The position numbers and the translations under genes are program-made. From positions 1 through 11,918 of the forward strand of contig JAITCP010000085.1 in assembly GCA_031283025.1 (NCBI GenBank): 11,918 bases of DNA. The letters run 5' to 3'. Origin of the DNA: Spirochaetaceae bacterium (GTDB lineage: Bacteria > Spirochaetota > Spirochaetia > Treponematales > Breznakiellaceae). Every line of letters begins with the position of its first letter. Position 1 is the first letter of the stretch. A model generated the notes under the pieces. The model made no database searches. It was not told where the DNA came from and saw only the letters and a program-made list of their open reading frames with translations. Of this stretch, positions 5,398-11,918 are shown piece by piece.

Positions 5398-6645
5398 ATG
5401 AATATAGCCATGTTTACCGATGCGTATTGGCCCCGGGTAAACGGCGTTACCGTTTCTGTGGACACCTTTTCTCTGGCCCTGGTAAAAGCCGGGCACAAGG
5501 TGATGATAATCTGCCCCCAGTATCCGGTATCTTCCATGACAGACGCAATAGTATCTATGCCTAATGAACGGAGGGATCCGGCACGGAAAGAAGTAAAAAT
5601 ACTCCAGGTGCCTTCCTTTAGGGTATTTTTTTCCAAAGAAGACCGAGTCGCTAAAGTGCACAAACGTTACTGGGTGGAACGGGAGCTTAACGCGTTCGCG
5701 CCCGATGTAATCCATGTCAACACGGAATTTGTCATCGGCGACATTGGTTTTTCCTACGCAAAAAAGTGGGGCCTTCCCGCTGTCTATACTTTCCATACGA
5801 TTTGGGAAGATTACGCTCTTAATTATTTCCCGTTCATCCCCGAATTGCTTCTCCGGTTTGGCGTTAGGCATTATTTGAAAATCCGCCTTAAGCGTTCGGA
5901 TCTGGTAATCGTTCCTACCGATCAAGTGGAAGAAAAAGTAAGGAACTATCACATAAAAAAAGAAATCCGCCAGCTTCCTACGGGGATCGATCCGGACCTG
6001 TTCCGGCACAGCGCCAAAGCGGTTGAACAGTTCCGGCGCTCGATGGAAGAAGAATATCCGGTAATCCACGGGAAACGGATTCTCCTTTTTGCGGGCCGGG
6101 TAGCAAAGGAAAAGAACTTGAGTTTTATTATCCAGTTGTTTCCCGAACTTTTGGCGGAGCATCCCGATTTGGTATTGATGATTGTCGGGAGCGGCCCATG
6201 GCAGGATGATTATCTGGCGGAAGCTCAAAGCTGCGGAGTTGGAGACAACTGTATCTTTACCGGTTACATGGGACGGGAAAAACTATCTTTGATTTATGCC
6301 ATTTCCCATGTCTTTGTGATGCCTTCCTTAACGGAAACCCAGGGGCTTGTAACCATTGAGGCGATGCTTTCAGAAATCCCCGTGGTGGCCATCGGCGCTA
6401 TGGGGACTGTTCATGTGATGGGTGGAGACCGGGGCGGTTTTATGGTACGGAACGATCGTGCCGAATTTAAGGAACGGGTTTTGCAGTTATTAAATGATGA
6501 TGATCTTTACCGGAGAAAATCGGAAGAAGCCCGCCTTCATGCCCAGCGCTGGACTATTGGAAGTATCACCGAACAATTGGTAGAAATTTACCGGGATTCC
6601 GCCGCCTGTGTCCGCCCTTTGCCGCATAAGAAACAGTCTGCATAG
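5398..6645 (+). CDS. GT4-family glycosyltransferase, probably glycolipid synthesis
   Basis: This 415-residue retaining glycosyltransferase has a GT-B fold and transfers a sugar from a nucleotide donor. The N-terminal acceptor domain opens with MNIAMFTDAYWPRVNG, the typical start of the group that includes diacylglycerol glucosyltransferases and PimB/MgtA-like enzymes. HVNTEFVIG (106-114) and YTFHTIWEDY (130-139) support this. The C-terminal donor domain contains LFAGRVAKEKN (230-240), VGSGP (263-267) and the EX7E pair E313/E321 in TETQGLVTIE. It has no signal peptide or long hydrophobic segment and should act at the inner face of the membrane. The first ATG is chosen because the family N-terminus begins there and the promoter ends just before it. 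The helicase gene follows after 3 nt. A glycolipid product is an inference from the N-terminal resemblance. A role in another polysaccharide is possible. Confidence 0.85.
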   Translation: MNIAMFTDAYWPRVNGVTVSVDTFSLALVKAGHKVMIICPQYPVSSMTDAIVSMPNERRDPARKEVKILQVPSFRVFFSKEDRVAKVHKRYWVERELNAFAPDVIHVNTEFVIGDIGFSYAKKWGLPAVYTFHTIWEDYALNYFPFIPELLLRFGVRHYLKIRLKRSDLVIVPTDQVEEKVRNYHIKKEIRQLPTGIDPDLFRHSAKAVEQFRRSMEEEYPVIHGKRILLFAGRVAKEKNLSFIIQLFPELLAEHPDLVLMIVGSGPWQDDYLAEAQSCGVGDNCIFTGYMGREKLSLIYAISHVFVMPSLTETQGLVTIEAMLSEIPVVAIGAMGTVHVMGGDRGGFMVRNDRAEFKERVLQLLNDDDLYRRKSEEARLHAQRWTIGSITEQLVEIYRDSAACVRPLPHKKQSA

Positions 6646-6648
6646 CGT

Positions 6649-7926
6649 ATGAATTTTTCCGCTTTGAGGGTTGCCCCTCATTTTTTAAAAATTCTTTCCC
6701 GACGGGGTATTACCAAGCCAACGGAAATACAGCGTCTGGTAATTCCCCGCCTCCTTGCGGGGGAAAACCTGTTGTTCCAGGCGCCTACCGGAACGGGGAA
6801 AACCTTTGCCTATCTTCTGCCGCTGTTTCAGCGTTTGTTTGCCGATCCCGCCGGAATTCAGGGCAAAGTCCGTCTCCTTATATGCGCCCCCACGCTTGAA
6901 CTTTGTTCCCAGATTAAGGGCGAGGTTGATTTTCTGCTGAGCGAGCGCCCTGCTGACGGTGTAGATGCGGCAGCCACTGCATTAGCAGCCACTGCATCAG
7001 CAGCAGTGGCTACAGGAACTGCCCCCCGTGCCGCGCTGCTCATCGGTTCCGCAGACATTAAGCGGCAGATTGAAATGCTAAAAAAAGAAAAACCCGCCGT
7101 GGTTGTGGGGAATTCCGCGCGGCTCCTCCAGCTTGCCCGGATGGGCCGCCTGCGGCTGGACGGGGTACGGGCTGTGGTACTGGACGAAGGGGACAGACTG
7201 GCAGCGAACGAGCTGCGGGAAGAAACGGAAGCGCTGCTCCGGTTTGTTCCAACGGGAGACAGGCAGACGACGGCCTGCTCCGCCACGCTCTCCGCCAAAA
7301 GCAGGGAAAGGCTGTCCTCTTTGTTTGGCCCTTCCATTGCCGTTGGCAGCGCCATCACTTCCGATAGTGCCATCACTTCCGGCAGTGTCCCCGCCGTCGC
7401 CTTTATACAAGCAGAGGAAAAGATCACCAGTATAGAGCACTGGGCATTCTTTGCGGAGAACCGGAAAAAAATATCCTGCCTGCGCTCTCTTTTGGCGGCG
7501 GCAAAGCCAAAGAAAGCGCTGGTTTTTACCGCCCGCGGCGCTGATGCGGGAAACATCCTTTCCCAGCTTCAGTACCATCACTTTGCTGCCGGGGGTATCT
7601 GGGGGGACATGGAAAAGCGGGTTAGGAAGGCCGCCATGGACGGCTTCCGCCAGGGGAACCTTTCTGTTCTGGTAGCAAGCGATCTGGCCTGCCGCGGTCT
7701 GGACATAGCGGGAATTAGCCATGTGATCGCCCTTGATGTGCCCGATGATCCCGAACTGTACCTCCACCGCTCAGGCCGGACAGGCAGGACAGGAAAGCGG
7801 GGAATCATGGCAAGCATCGGCAATGAAGAAGAACTGCGCCGCCTGCAAAAAATAGAGAAAAAGCTTGGCATTACAGTCTACCCCAAGGAACTGTACGGGG
7901 GGCGGGTACTTGCGCCGGAAGCGTAA
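6649..7926 (+). CDS. DEAD-box-type RNA helicase with degenerate motifs
   Basis: This 425-residue superfamily 2 helicase has two RecA-like domains. The Q motif region KPTEIQ (23-28), Walker A APTGTGKT (45-52), SAT (211-213), motif V SDLACRGLDI (344-353) and motif VI HRSGRTGR (373-380) are intact, so ATPase function is plausible. Motif II reads DEGD (179-182) rather than DEAD. Motif Ia is PTLEL instead of PTREL, and the usual TPGR of motif Ib is replaced by GNSAR (154-158). These last two normally contact RNA. An Ala/Thr-rich insert at about 101-127 and a Ser-rich one at about 232-247 are encoded by short tandem repeats. No C-terminal RNA-binding extension is present. No Shine-Dalgarno is visible, and the start 3 nt after the glycosyltransferase stop suggests translational coupling. 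Its RNA target is unknown. Family members act in ribosome assembly or mRNA decay. Confidence 0.88.
   Translation: MNFSALRVAPHFLKILSRRGITKPTEIQRLVIPRLLAGENLLFQAPTGTGKTFAYLLPLFQRLFADPAGIQGKVRLLICAPTLELCSQIKGEVDFLLSERPADGVDAAATALAATASAAVATGTAPRAALLIGSADIKRQIEMLKKEKPAVVVGNSARLLQLARMGRLRLDGVRAVVLDEGDRLAANELREETEALLRFVPTGDRQTTACSATLSAKSRERLSSLFGPSIAVGSAITSDSAITSGSVPAVAFIQAEEKITSIEHWAFFAENRKKISCLRSLLAAAKPKKALVFTARGADAGNILSQLQYHHFAAGGIWGDMEKRVRKAAMDGFRQGNLSVLVASDLACRGLDIAGISHVIALDVPDDPELYLHRSGRTGRTGKRGIMASIGNEEELRRLQKIEKKLGITVYPKELYGGRVLAPEA
6970..7012. repeat. 15-bp in-frame tandem repeat with an inverted copy
   Basis: Two 15-bp units beginning GCAGCCACTGCAT lie at 6970-6984 and 6985-6999, differing only near the end. 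They are followed by GCAGTGGCT (7004-7012), the reverse complement of AGCCACTGC. They encode the Ala/Thr-rich insert of the helicase. The unit length is a multiple of three, so copy change would not break the frame. Confidence 0.75.
7351..7386. repeat. 18-bp in-frame tandem repeat in the helicase gene
   Basis: GCCATCACTTCC starts two consecutive 18-bp units (7351-7368 and 7369-7386) that differ at two positions. They encode the repeated SAITSDSAITSGS segment after motif III. Like the first repeat, it preserves the reading frame. Confidence 0.75.
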
Positions 7927-7941
7927 AAACATATAACCCGT

Positions 7942-8082
7942 ATGATCTTATTTGACGTAAAATTTACGGATAGTGGTGATATGAATGACAGTGGGGTATC
8001 CTTCCCGCCGCTTAAGTGGTATTGTAAAATATGCCGTATAGTCGAAGATACAGTCATCAATGCTGGTGGCCTTGCCGCCTAA
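7942..8082 (+). CDS. Possible 46-residue small protein with a CxxC pair
   Basis: A frame from ATG 7942 to TAA 8080-8082 spans the gap between the helicase and the first barrel gene and overlaps the 5' end of the latter. It would encode 46 residues containing WYCKICRIVEDT, with one CxxC. An internal ATG at 7981 after GTGGTG could give 33 residues. There is no clear Shine-Dalgarno at the first ATG and I recognise no family, so chance is a likely explanation. Confidence 0.18.
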   Translation: MILFDVKFTDSGDMNDSGVSFPPLKWYCKICRIVEDTVINAGGLAA

Positions 8083-9743
8083 GAATTGTGCTCCCGCTGT
8101 TGTTTTTTTTCTGCGGGGCGTTTCTCTTTGCCGATCCCTTTACCATGATTTCTGCGGGAGACCCCCTGCTGGAGGATTTGCGTTCTGTTGTCCGTTTTAG
8201 CGGGAAGAGTTTTCTTTCCTTAACGCCGCCCCTGTCTCGTGATGAAGTTATTGCCATTCTGGATGAAATTGATCCCAACTCTCTGCCTGAGCCGGAGCGT
8301 CTGCGGTACAATCGTGTTTTTGAAAATCTTTTTCCTGCGCTGACATATGATTCGCCGGAATTTGCCGCCGCCATTCATTTGCATACGGCTCTGGAGGTCC
8401 GTTTTCGTTCAAACACTGATATTCCCTGGCTAAAAAAGGACAACACAAACCAGGCTCTGCTGGGCATTCCTATTCATCTTTTTTTTACCAATAGGGTGGA
8501 ACTCTTTTTTGAACCTCAGCTTGCCGCCGATCCCTGGTACTACAGCCACCCTGTTTCTTCGTGGGGACACAATGTCCCCTGGGAATCCGCCCGCTTTGAT
8601 TTGAATGTGCCGCTTCGCGCCTTTATCGCTACGGGCGGCAGTTGGTGGAACTTCCAGCTTGGCCGGGACAAGCTTTCCTTTGGGCCGGGGCGGACGGGTA
8701 ATCTTGCCGTATCGGATAATCCCGATTACTACGATTTTGCCCGGCTTTCATTTTTTTCCCGTATGTTTAAATATTCCGTACTGGTGAGCCAGATGCCGCT
8801 GGCTGTAATAGGTCAGGACGGAAAATCGTTGGTCGAAGATCCGGACATTCTTATCAAAGACACTTCGGAGCCGGATTCAAAATATCTGACTGAAACTATG
8901 AACCGCTATTTTTATTTACACCGGTTTGATATAAAGCCATCCAATAAATTTTCCATCGGCTTAAGCGAAGGGGTCATGATAGGAAATGCCCCGCTGGAAT
9001 TGCGTTATCTTAATCCTGTTATGGTGTTTCATTCCTTTTTTGCATGGAAGGATTATCCCAAATGGGGAAATGCTGAAGGAGACATGATAGGTTCCCTCCT
9101 TTCTCTGGATGTGGAGTGGGCGTTTATCCCCGGCTGGGCGCTGTACGGCCAAATGGTCATGAATGAATTCTCTACTCCCTATGAAAGAAATATTGCTGCT
9201 GATCTGCCGCCATCGGGCATGGGGTATCTTTTAGGGGCCGAGTATGTATTTGATCGTTCCGGCTGGTCGCTTTCGTGCTTTGCCGAATTGGTGTATACCG
9301 ATCCGTTTTTGTATACCCTGTCTTCTCCCTTTGGAAGTATGATCTGGATGCGCCGTTCTTCCGACATGGGAAACAAGGACTTGCGCTATGCGTGGTTTGG
9401 TCACGGTGAAGGCCGGGATATGTTTCTTGCCGCTCTGGGCGTTTCCGCCGTTACGGAAAAACTCTCCCTTTCCGCAAATCTTTCTGTAAAGCTGCAGGGT
9501 GAACACAAACAGGCCGGGGAGTACGGGGCTTGGGATTGGGACACAAAACACAGCAGCCAGACCAGCCCTTCGGGAACTCCGGTAATCGGCACACGGCTTC
9601 TCCTTGGCGCAGGATACAAGTTTTTATCTTCCCTTACAGTATCCGGCCATCTTGGCGGGACGGCGCTCTTTGATGCTGACCATATAAAGGGTGAGAGTAA
9701 ATACGGAATTGAAGCGGGCTTAAAAGCAGCGTATTATTTTTAA
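8031..9743 (+). CDS. Exported outer-membrane beta-barrel protein, Wzi-like (first of pair)
   Basis: This 570-residue protein is predicted to be an outer-membrane beta-barrel. A signal peptide is visible: a basic segment at 16-18, a hydrophobic core LPLLFFFCGAFLF, and probable cleavage after Ala34. The mature N-terminus (about 42-105) is a small helical domain with SRDEVIAILDEID. The rest is rich in alternating aromatic and polar residues and ends in AAYYF, a typical C-terminal barrel signal with a final Phe. The segment GRDKLSFGPGRTGNL (211-225) followed by SDNP resembles the capsule-assembly Wzi family, whose members bind surface polysaccharide. I make this assignment from pattern memory only. 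ATG 8031 lacks a strong Shine-Dalgarno. An in-frame stop just upstream rules out a longer form, and GTG 8088 would lose the basic n-region. The similar gene at 9757 follows after 13 bp. Confidence 0.7.
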   Translation: MPYSRRYSHQCWWPCRLRIVLPLLFFFCGAFLFADPFTMISAGDPLLEDLRSVVRFSGKSFLSLTPPLSRDEVIAILDEIDPNSLPEPERLRYNRVFENLFPALTYDSPEFAAAIHLHTALEVRFRSNTDIPWLKKDNTNQALLGIPIHLFFTNRVELFFEPQLAADPWYYSHPVSSWGHNVPWESARFDLNVPLRAFIATGGSWWNFQLGRDKLSFGPGRTGNLAVSDNPDYYDFARLSFFSRMFKYSVLVSQMPLAVIGQDGKSLVEDPDILIKDTSEPDSKYLTETMNRYFYLHRFDIKPSNKFSIGLSEGVMIGNAPLELRYLNPVMVFHSFFAWKDYPKWGNAEGDMIGSLLSLDVEWAFIPGWALYGQMVMNEFSTPYERNIAADLPPSGMGYLLGAEYVFDRSGWSLSCFAELVYTDPFLYTLSSPFGSMIWMRRSSDMGNKDLRYAWFGHGEGRDMFLAALGVSAVTEKLSLSANLSVKLQGEHKQAGEYGAWDWDTKHSSQTSPSGTPVIGTRLLLGAGYKFLSSLTVSGHLGGTALFDADHIKGESKYGIEAGLKAAYYF

Positions 9744-9756
9744 CGAGGGCGTAAAA

Positions 9757-11475
9757 TTGCAGAAACACAGATCAGAAACCGGATACAAAGTATTTTTTTT
9801 AACGGCGGTTTTTACGCTGGTTGTTGCTTCCGTTGCACAAGCCCAGCTTATGCACGATCCCAACAGCGGCTTGTACAAAGACATTGATACATGGGTTGTT
9901 CGGGGTTACATTATCCGGATGCTTCCCATGATACGGCCTTATCCGCTCCAGGTTCTTGACGAACTGCTGGCGGATGTTGTTGATAACGGAGATGAGCAAG
10001 CGGTACAGAAAGCCTTACGTTATCGGGATGCCCTGCTTATTGGCGATGGGCCGCGGAATTCCGGCCCGGCCCTGTATGCGGCGGATTCCGGTAATGGCGT
10101 ACTCCATATGGGAGTAACCGGCAGTGTAGAAGGCCGTAACGGCGATGCCGGATTTATAGGCGGCCCCTTTGCGGACGGAACCTTGCGTCTAAAGGATTGG
10201 TTAACCGGAAGTATGTCCGTGTATGGTTTCGCATCAACCAATGATCCTGACTTGGAATACAATAATGTACCGGGCAGTTATTCGCCGTACCCCGACATGA
10301 TTAGAGACGATGTCAATGTGAGCTCTTTGTTGCTTTTGCACAACTGGACTTCTGCTCTGGCGTTTGGAACCAGCGAAATGTATTTTCAGACAGGGCTTGT
10401 CCGATCATCCTTTGGCCCTTTTTACGATAACGGAGTGGTTATAGGCCCCCAAGCGCCCAAGGCCGGGCATTTTTCTCTTGTGTACCGGCAGCCCAAGTGG
10501 TCTTTTGAAATACTCTGGCTGGAATTAATCGCGTCCGATACAACCGGTCATGGCCGTTTTTCTGAAAAGCACCTGGTGTCCCATGTACTTAACTTTAGGC
10601 CCATACCGGCCATTGAGTTTGCTTTTTTTGAAGCCATGGTGTGGGGGCCGCGCATTGAACCCTTCTATTTAATTCCCTTTAGCGTACTTTTTTTCTCTGG
10701 GGCTATGGCGGATTTTGGAGACAATTCCTTTATGGGTTTAAACTTCCGGTGGTTCTGTACCCCCGGCTTACAGTTTCTTACTCAAGTATATGTAGACGAT
10801 ATTCACTTTAACGACTTTGTACGGTTCCGCTTTAACACCAAGCTTAAAGTGGCGGCGGAACTGGGCTTGGTGTGGGCACCCAAAGACGGCCCCCTCCGCT
10901 CCCTTGCGGCGGATTACACGGCGGTTACTCCCTATACCTATACTCATGTCTACGATCTGAATGGTGATTACGACACACGTTATCCTTCACAGGGAGATCC
11001 TCCCCTTGTTGCCCCTCACAATTATCAGGATTATTCCCATGCGGGGAAAAACCTGGGGCCCGATCTGCAACCAAACAGCGACAGGATAAGCCTTCGCAGT
11101 GTTTGGAAAATTCTGCCCGATCTGGATGTGGGTGTTTCCGCCTATTTTACCCGTCATGGCAATGCATCAGAAAACCGGCTCAAAAACGATTTTATGAATA
11201 AAGAGGAGGAACATGACGGTTCCATTTTTGACGACGGCAACGATGACAAGCCAAATTACGATAGCAACTACCGTGAGCTTCGTTTCCTTACCCAGCCTAT
11301 TATTGAAACAAAACTTGCCGGAGGCATAACCATTAACTGGCTTTTCCCCTCCCGCTTTGGAGAATTTTCGCTTAACGCGGCATACACGGCAGAATACGGC
11401 TGGAACCGGGGCCTTGTACCGGACAGCAATAGTCTTGTTCATTACTGGGCGGTGGGGGGAACATTCCGGTATTAG
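9757..11475 (+). CDS. Exported outer-membrane beta-barrel protein, Wzi-like (second of pair)
   Basis: This 572-residue protein begins with a TTG codon. GAGGG (9745-9749) lies 7 nt before it, and no in-frame ATG precedes the signal peptide, so TTG is the only sensible start. The signal peptide ends in VASVAQA (cleavage after residue 29). The mature N-terminus LYKDIDTWVVRG (39-50) followed by RPYPLQVLDELLADV (60-74) matches the arrangement often seen at the start of Wzi-family proteins and parallels the upstream protein. The remainder looks like repeated beta strands and ends in GGTFRY, with a terminal aromatic as in barrels inserted by the BAM machinery. An acidic Asn/Asp-rich stretch at about 481-506 is probably a surface loop. 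With the preceding gene it forms a two-gene operon, likely a paralogous pair with a shared cell-surface role. The ligand is unknown. Confidence 0.7.
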   Translation: MQKHRSETGYKVFFLTAVFTLVVASVAQAQLMHDPNSGLYKDIDTWVVRGYIIRMLPMIRPYPLQVLDELLADVVDNGDEQAVQKALRYRDALLIGDGPRNSGPALYAADSGNGVLHMGVTGSVEGRNGDAGFIGGPFADGTLRLKDWLTGSMSVYGFASTNDPDLEYNNVPGSYSPYPDMIRDDVNVSSLLLLHNWTSALAFGTSEMYFQTGLVRSSFGPFYDNGVVIGPQAPKAGHFSLVYRQPKWSFEILWLELIASDTTGHGRFSEKHLVSHVLNFRPIPAIEFAFFEAMVWGPRIEPFYLIPFSVLFFSGAMADFGDNSFMGLNFRWFCTPGLQFLTQVYVDDIHFNDFVRFRFNTKLKVAAELGLVWAPKDGPLRSLAADYTAVTPYTYTHVYDLNGDYDTRYPSQGDPPLVAPHNYQDYSHAGKNLGPDLQPNSDRISLRSVWKILPDLDVGVSAYFTRHGNASENRLKNDFMNKEEEHDGSIFDDGNDDKPNYDSNYRELRFLTQPIIETKLAGGITINWLFPSRFGEFSLNAAYTAEYGWNRGLVPDSNSLVHYWAVGGTFRY

Positions 11476-11492
11476 GGACACGGAAAAACGGT

Positions 11493-11918
11493 TCATTCAT
11501 ACAACGTAAAAGCCGCCCAGTAGAAGGGGTGGCTCCAGTCAGTTTGTTGATCACGGGAGACAATAATACCTTTTCGGAATTCTTCTTTTGTCTTACGATA
11601 TGCGTCACGGAAACTCATTCCCTCGCGGATTACTTTGCGGTACACGCTCCACATAAACTCAACAGTTGCTTCATCGCTTATCTCCCATAAACTTACTCCC
11701 ACATTCTGTGTTCCCGCTACCATGAACGCCCGCGCAAGCCCGCTCATTCCATCCCCCCTTTTCCTGATATTACCAAGGCCGGTTTCGCAGGCGGACAGCA
11801 TTACTATTCTGGCATTAAGGTTAATCAGCGCTACCTCTTCTATAGAAAAATAGCCGTCTTCTTCGCTTTCGTTTTGTATCAGGCCGGAAACTTCAGAAAA
11901 CACAAGCGCCGCCTGCGG
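11493..11918 (-). CDS. CHAT-domain peptidase, C-terminal part (cut by window edge)
   Basis: The frame is open to the right edge, so this is the last 141 residues of a longer protein. It shows the C-terminal half of a CHAT (caspase HetF associated with TPRs) domain: SACETGLG with the expected catalytic Cys (codon 11787-11789), GLARAFMVAGTQNVGVSLWE, and the closing HPFYWAAFTLYE. The catalytic His expected upstream lies outside the window. A GTG at 11903 is an internal Val codon, not a start. CHAT proteins are caspase-like cysteine peptidases, often with N-terminal TPR repeats. Some work in signalling or in defence, for example as effector peptidases of other systems. The gene converges on the second barrel gene with 17 bp between stop codons and no obvious terminator. 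Partners, if any, lie outside this window. Confidence 0.88.
   Translation of the reverse strand, partial: PQAALVFSEVSGLIQNESEEDGYFSIEEVALINLNARIVMLSACETGLGNIRKRGDGMSGLARAFMVAGTQNVGVSLWEISDEATVEFMWSVYRKVIREGMSFRDAYRKTKEEFRKGIIVSRDQQTDWSHPFYWAAFTLYE

Noticed and set aside
5389..6228. A 279-codon - strand frame opposite the glycosyltransferase
   Set aside because: The + strand frame carries all GT4 motifs and a promoter. The antisense frame has no recognisable domain.
6970..7386. Short repeats as a CRISPR-like array
   Set aside because: They are directly tandem without spacers and lie in frame inside a helicase gene.
6858..7767. Long - strand frames opposite the helicase
   Set aside because: They are Ser/Ala-rich or Gly-rich reflections of the helicase codons, and the + frame has all helicase motifs.
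11901..11903. GTG as the start of the CHAT gene
   Set aside because: The same frame continues open to the edge with family-like sequence, so this codon is an internal Val.

Overview
The window reads like a chromosomal segment of a host-associated spirochaete, most likely a termite-gut type Treponema. This is inferred from gene content: an indolepyruvate oxidoreductase, tandem Wzi-like outer-membrane barrels, a glycolipid-type glycosyltransferase and a CHAT peptidase, in DNA of roughly balanced GC with an AT-rich left end. I could not run a database search, so the taxonomy is tentative.

Left end (1-1419). An AT-rich stretch holds a small XRE-type DNA-binding protein (+ strand). It is followed by a convergent HepT/MntA-type HEPN-nucleotidyltransferase pair on the - strand. 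The nucleotidyltransferase antitoxin is intact. The HEPN toxin is broken by a one-base frameshift. Between the two sits a 117-bp palindromic, MITE-like element with 14-bp imperfect terminal inverted repeats and candidate 6-bp target duplications. Removing it in silico restores a 13-nt spacing between the two genes.

Metabolic operon (1419-5319, - strand). A sodium:solute symporter is followed closely by iorA and iorB, the two subunits of indolepyruvate:ferredoxin oxidoreductase. The iorB stop overlaps the antitoxin start (TAATG), so the antitoxin is read as the next gene of this operon. IorA lacks the usual C-terminal two-cluster ferredoxin domain but keeps the cysteines expected for the proximal cluster. 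Transport of an organic acid or amino acid together with oxidative decarboxylation of aryl-pyruvates is a reasonable, unproven reading.

Divergent promoter (5320-5397). Only 78 bp separate the symporter from the + strand glycosyltransferase. It contains a near-consensus + promoter whose start site falls at or next to the ATG, predicting a leaderless mRNA. It also contains an overlapping - strand extended -10 promoter with a strong Shine-Dalgarno, and a tandem octamer.

Right part (5398-11918). A GT4 glycosyltransferase is followed 3 nt later by a divergent DEAD-box helicase with a DEGD motif II. Next come two consecutive exported beta-barrel proteins of about 570 residues, probably Wzi-family and paralogous. 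The window ends in the C-terminal part of a convergent - strand CHAT-domain peptidase. No rRNA, tRNA, CRISPR array or transposase was seen. No wholly new system is evident. The best leads are the palindromic element inside the toxin-antitoxin pair, the short IorA, and the leaderless divergent promoter.
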